Assembly: GCA_004347695.1 (NCBI GenBank)
Contig: SLTK01000007.1
Location: forward strand, 350,823-414,822
Source of the DNA: Chloroflexota bacterium
GTDB lineage: Bacteria > Chloroflexota > Anaerolineae > Anaerolineales > Anaerolineaceae
Direction: 5' to 3'
Length of the DNA stretch: 64,000 bases
Below, one piece after another: positions 61,991 to 64,000 of the stretch (within the stretch, counting starts at the first letter, position 1; every line of letters starts with the position of its first letter). Below the pieces are notes generated by a model. It made no database searches and had not been told where the DNA came from. It saw only the letters and a program-made list of their open reading frames with translations. The position numbers and the translations under genes are program-made.

Positions 61991-62542
61991 TAAGATGGGG
62001 CAAGGTCTCCTGACCTGCCCCGGATGATTTATGCAGGTTGGATTCCCCGCGGGGCACTCTGCGACCAGCAAGATGTCGGATTTCGGGGCGACCTTTAGCT
62101 ATTGTCATTTTTCACAGCCATCGCCCCTCAATCCGACCTACGGCAACCGCAAGGGATAAGAATAAGCAATGTTTACTCCTGCCCACAGCTAAGCTGGGGC
62201 AAGGTCTCCTGACCTGCCCCGGATGATTTATGCAGGTTGGATTCCCCGCGGGGCACTCTGCGACCAGCAAGATGTCGGATTTCGGGGCGACCTTTAGCTA
62301 TTGTCATTTTTCACAGCCATCGCCCCTCAATCCGACCTACGGCAACCGCAAGGGATAAGAATAAGCAATGTTTACTCCTGCCCACAGCTAAGCTGGGGCA
62401 AGGTCTCCTGACCTGCCCCGGATGATTTATGCAGGTTGGATTCCCCGCGGGGCACTCTGCGACCAGCAAGATGTCGGATTTCGGGGCGACCTTTAGCTAT
62501 TGTCATTTTTCACAGCCATCGCCCCTCAATCCGACCTACGGC
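61991..62542. repeat. 199-bp tandem repeat, two full and one partial copy, with palindromes
   Basis: Units begin at 61991, 62190 and 62389; copies one and two look identical over at least 186 bases. Each has the hairpin GGGGCAAGGTCTCCTGACCTGCCCC (core GGTCTCCTGACC at 62004, 62203, 62402) and a longer imperfect palindrome from gcaggttggattccccg to ccctcaatccgacctac. The 61928-62857 gap has no gene; its last part (62543-62857) carries two more dispersed repeats, ctctccctgccagggagagg and the 'gttcttgacggcctttgcgttcttcgtgg' type. Confidence 0.9.
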
Positions 62543-62857
62543 TAAATTTTCCTCTCCCTGCCAGGGAGAGGTTAGGTGAGGGTTGGGTGAAACGACGAGT
62601 GGCGTCCGCGGCGCTTCGGCAGGCTCACTCGTAGAAGGCCCTGTGGGCAGCGAGCGGGGCATTGACGGGCGGAGCAGCGGAAGGGCATGGAAGCCCCCCT
62701 CCCCTACAAAAACCTTCGCGTTCTTGACGGCCTTTGCGTTCTTCGTGGTCAGGTGTTGAACGCCGGGCATACCGAAGAGCGAGCAGGTCGCGACCCGCCC
62801 GCGCGGTTTTGGCGTGTATTACGTGCCCCAATGGGGAAGGATATTATGGCCGCCGTC

Positions 62858-63307
62858 TCACTGGTCGAATTTTCGAGGCGCTGTGTGCTGGCTGACAATC
62901 CCACCCGCGCCCCCGCGGGTGGTTTTTTGCGTGTGGATGACCGCCTGCTCCACCTCTTCCACTGCCGGCGTAAGCACCGGCAAAATTACCAACTGACCAA
63001 CTGCATCGCCCGGCTCAAACACCACCGGCTGATCGGTCAGGTTGGCAACTTTAACCAGAATCTCGCCCTGGTAGCCGGCATCCACCACCCCGGCGCCCAA
63101 CAGATGATTATTGCGACCTTTTGGCTTGAGCAGCCCCACATAGCCGTCCGGAATTTCTATCGTTATCCCGGTTGGCACGATGGCAAAGCTGCGCGGCGCA
63201 ACCAGCACCGCTTCTACAGCGTAGACATCCAGCCCGGCGTCAGCGGGGTGCTTGCGGGTCGGCAGCATGGCATCAGGGCGCAGGCGGGCAATACGAATGG
63301 TCTGCAT
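62858..63307 (-). CDS. dut: dUTPase (deoxyuridine 5'-triphosphate nucleotidohydrolase), variant motif 2
   Basis: 149 residues from ATG 63307 (GGAGACC RBS). Trimeric dUTPase motifs: 1 'HPADAGLDVYA', 3 'GVVDAGYQGEILVKV', 4 'GDAVGQLVILPVLTP' and 5 'RGGAGG' near the C-terminus. Motif 2 reads KPKGRNN where PRSG/S is usual, so a normal catalytic Ser is missing; in related dCTP-deaminase/dUTPase relatives this motif varies. It hydrolyses dUTP to dUMP, keeping uracil out of DNA. The C-terminus extends ~12 residues beyond motif 5. Confidence 0.85.
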   Translation of the reverse strand: MQTIRIARLRPDAMLPTRKHPADAGLDVYAVEAVLVAPRSFAIVPTGITIEIPDGYVGLLKPKGRNNHLLGAGVVDAGYQGEILVKVANLTDQPVVFEPGDAVGQLVILPVLTPAVEEVEQAVIHTQKTTRGGAGGIVSQHTAPRKFDQ

Positions 63308-63475
63308 AAAGGTCTCCAAAAAAAATAAATGATCTGTTATTCGGGTAGGGGCACGGGGATAACAGGATGATTGTCAATTGTGTAACATCCCCGTGCCTCT
63401 ACGAGAGATGGTTCAGCGCTCACAGCCGTCGAGGCGGTAGATACGGCTGACCATTTTTTAGCAACCTCCGCAAGA

Positions 63476-64000
63476 TTACCTCAAAGCTTGCAATTGCTCG
63501 CGCAGGCTGGCAGCCGTTTCCTGAAAAGCCGCCAACCTCAGGCGTTCCTTATCCACCACCGCAGCCGGCGCTTTTTGCGCGAATGGGCTGGCGAGCAGCC
63601 CCTCCAGCCGGGCGATCTGGGTCTGGACTTCATTCAGTTCATTCTGCAGGCGGATCTGCTCGCTTTCCAGGTCCACCAGACCGGAGAAAGGGAGGTAAAT
63701 TTCAATTCCGGACACCACCAGCCCGACCTGGTCCTTTGGCTTTTCCGGTAAGGATTCCACCAGCGCCAACTGTTGCAGAACAATGTAAGCCAGCGCAGCC
63801 AGAGTCGCGGATTGAGCCTGCAAAATGGCCAATCGATCGCCGGCAACAATGGTTGCCGGGATGCGCTTGCCCGGCGTCACCTTCTTTTCGGTACGTAAAT
63901 TGCGTATCGCCCGGATGATCTCCTGCAGCAAGCCGAAATCAGCCAGCTTTTCAGCCTCCCAACCTTCGAGGTTCTGAGGTTCAGGCCATTTGGCCACAAT
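63476..64000 (-). CDS. valS: Valine--tRNA ligase, C-terminal part
   Basis: The minus-strand frame is open to the right edge, giving 174 residues; the start is beyond the window. The end of the anticodon-binding domain ('WEAEKLADFGLLQEIIRAIRNLRTEKKVTPGKRIPATIV') and the C-terminal coiled coil ('SGLVDLESEQIRLQNELNEVQTQIARLEGLLASPFAQKAPAAVVDKERLRLAAFQETAASLREQLQAL') are both typical of ValRS. The segment GIEIYLPFSGLVDLE is a ValRS hallmark. It charges tRNA-Val. A non-coding gap of about 170 bases separates it from dut. Confidence 0.94.
   Translation of the reverse strand: MVAKWPEPQNLEGWEAEKLADFGLLQEIIRAIRNLRTEKKVTPGKRIPATIVAGDRLAILQAQSATLAALAYIVLQQLALVESLPEKPKDQVGLVVSGIEIYLPFSGLVDLESEQIRLQNELNEVQTQIARLEGLLASPFAQKAPAAVVDKERLRLAAFQETAASLREQLQALR

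Noticed and set aside
62038..62425. Two identical 62-codon frames
   Set aside because: They arise from the 199-bp tandem repeat and palindromic sequence; the peptide is not protein-like.

Overview
The window reads as a chromosomal segment of a bacterium of the phylum Chloroflexota, most likely an Anaerolineae-like lineage. This is inference from gene content and style: moderate GC, Thr/Pro-rich lipoproteins, an ECF sigma/anti-sigma pair, a threonyl-tRNA synthetase without a TGS domain, a DUF5679 mini-protein, M32 carboxypeptidase, FbpABC-type transporters, and many dispersed palindromic repeats of the 'cttcgacaagctcag' and 'gtaggttggattgagg' kinds. No rRNA, intact tRNA, CRISPR array or phage module was seen. 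Both ends are cut inside genes: a queuosine-precursor transporter on the left and valS on the right.

Layout. 1-13 kb: housekeeping and cell-surface genes (adenosine-specific kinase, lipoproteins, isochorismatase-like hydrolase, CAP/LysM protein, polyphosphate kinase, YjbQ protein, LLM oxidoreductase, M32 carboxypeptidase, SerA-like dehydrogenase). 13-19 kb: a periplasmic-sensing HD-GYP phosphodiesterase, a HAD hydrolase, a hydroxyacid dehydrogenase and an unusual UbiA prenyltransferase with an extra N-terminal domain. 19-26 kb: thrS and a SAM-riboswitch-controlled metK, interrupted by two REP-associated tyrosine transposases (RAYTs), each with its own palindromic repeat family. 25.9-30.8 kb: a minus-strand group of DUF3054 protein, ECF sigma, anti-sigma, Nudix hydrolase and ftsK. 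30.8-38.9 kb: a repeat-rich, AT-richer accessory region with a quinone-oxidoreductase-like gene and an XRE/membrane pair between two copies of a composite repeat, a possible gene-cassette site, a split-Soret-like cytochrome and a flavin reductase. 39-46 kb: fatty-acid desaturase, MFS transporter, and an FbpABC-type iron transporter divergent from a DtxR-family regulator with a clear palindromic operator between them. 46-52 kb: a second FbpABC-like transporter in tandem with a PfkB sugar kinase. 52-64 kb: PH-domain protein, MFS fused to a cytoplasmic SHOCT/YvlB-like tail, DUF5679 zinc ribbon, SRPBCC, SDR and DegV proteins, purB, a GAF-GGDEF cyclase, a corrinoid-methyltransferase-type UroD homologue, a 199-bp tandem repeat, dut and valS.

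How the genes work together. Iron uptake (44.3-41.6 kb) is probably repressed by the DtxR-like protein. S-adenosylmethionine synthesis is feedback-controlled by an S-box attenuator. Cyclic-di-GMP turnover is represented by one putative phosphodiesterase and one putative cyclase. The most distinctive content is the repeat biology. RAYT-1 lies inside a 47-bp inverted repeat whose hairpin core (GGTCTCCTGACC) recurs in the 199-bp tandem array about 42 kb away. RAYT-2 lies between two arrays of palindromes, inverted relative to each other, and one of them provides the ftsK stop codon. A third family is read in frame inside two neighbouring exported or membrane proteins. Together these look like several partly independent REP/RAYT systems shaping one genome.
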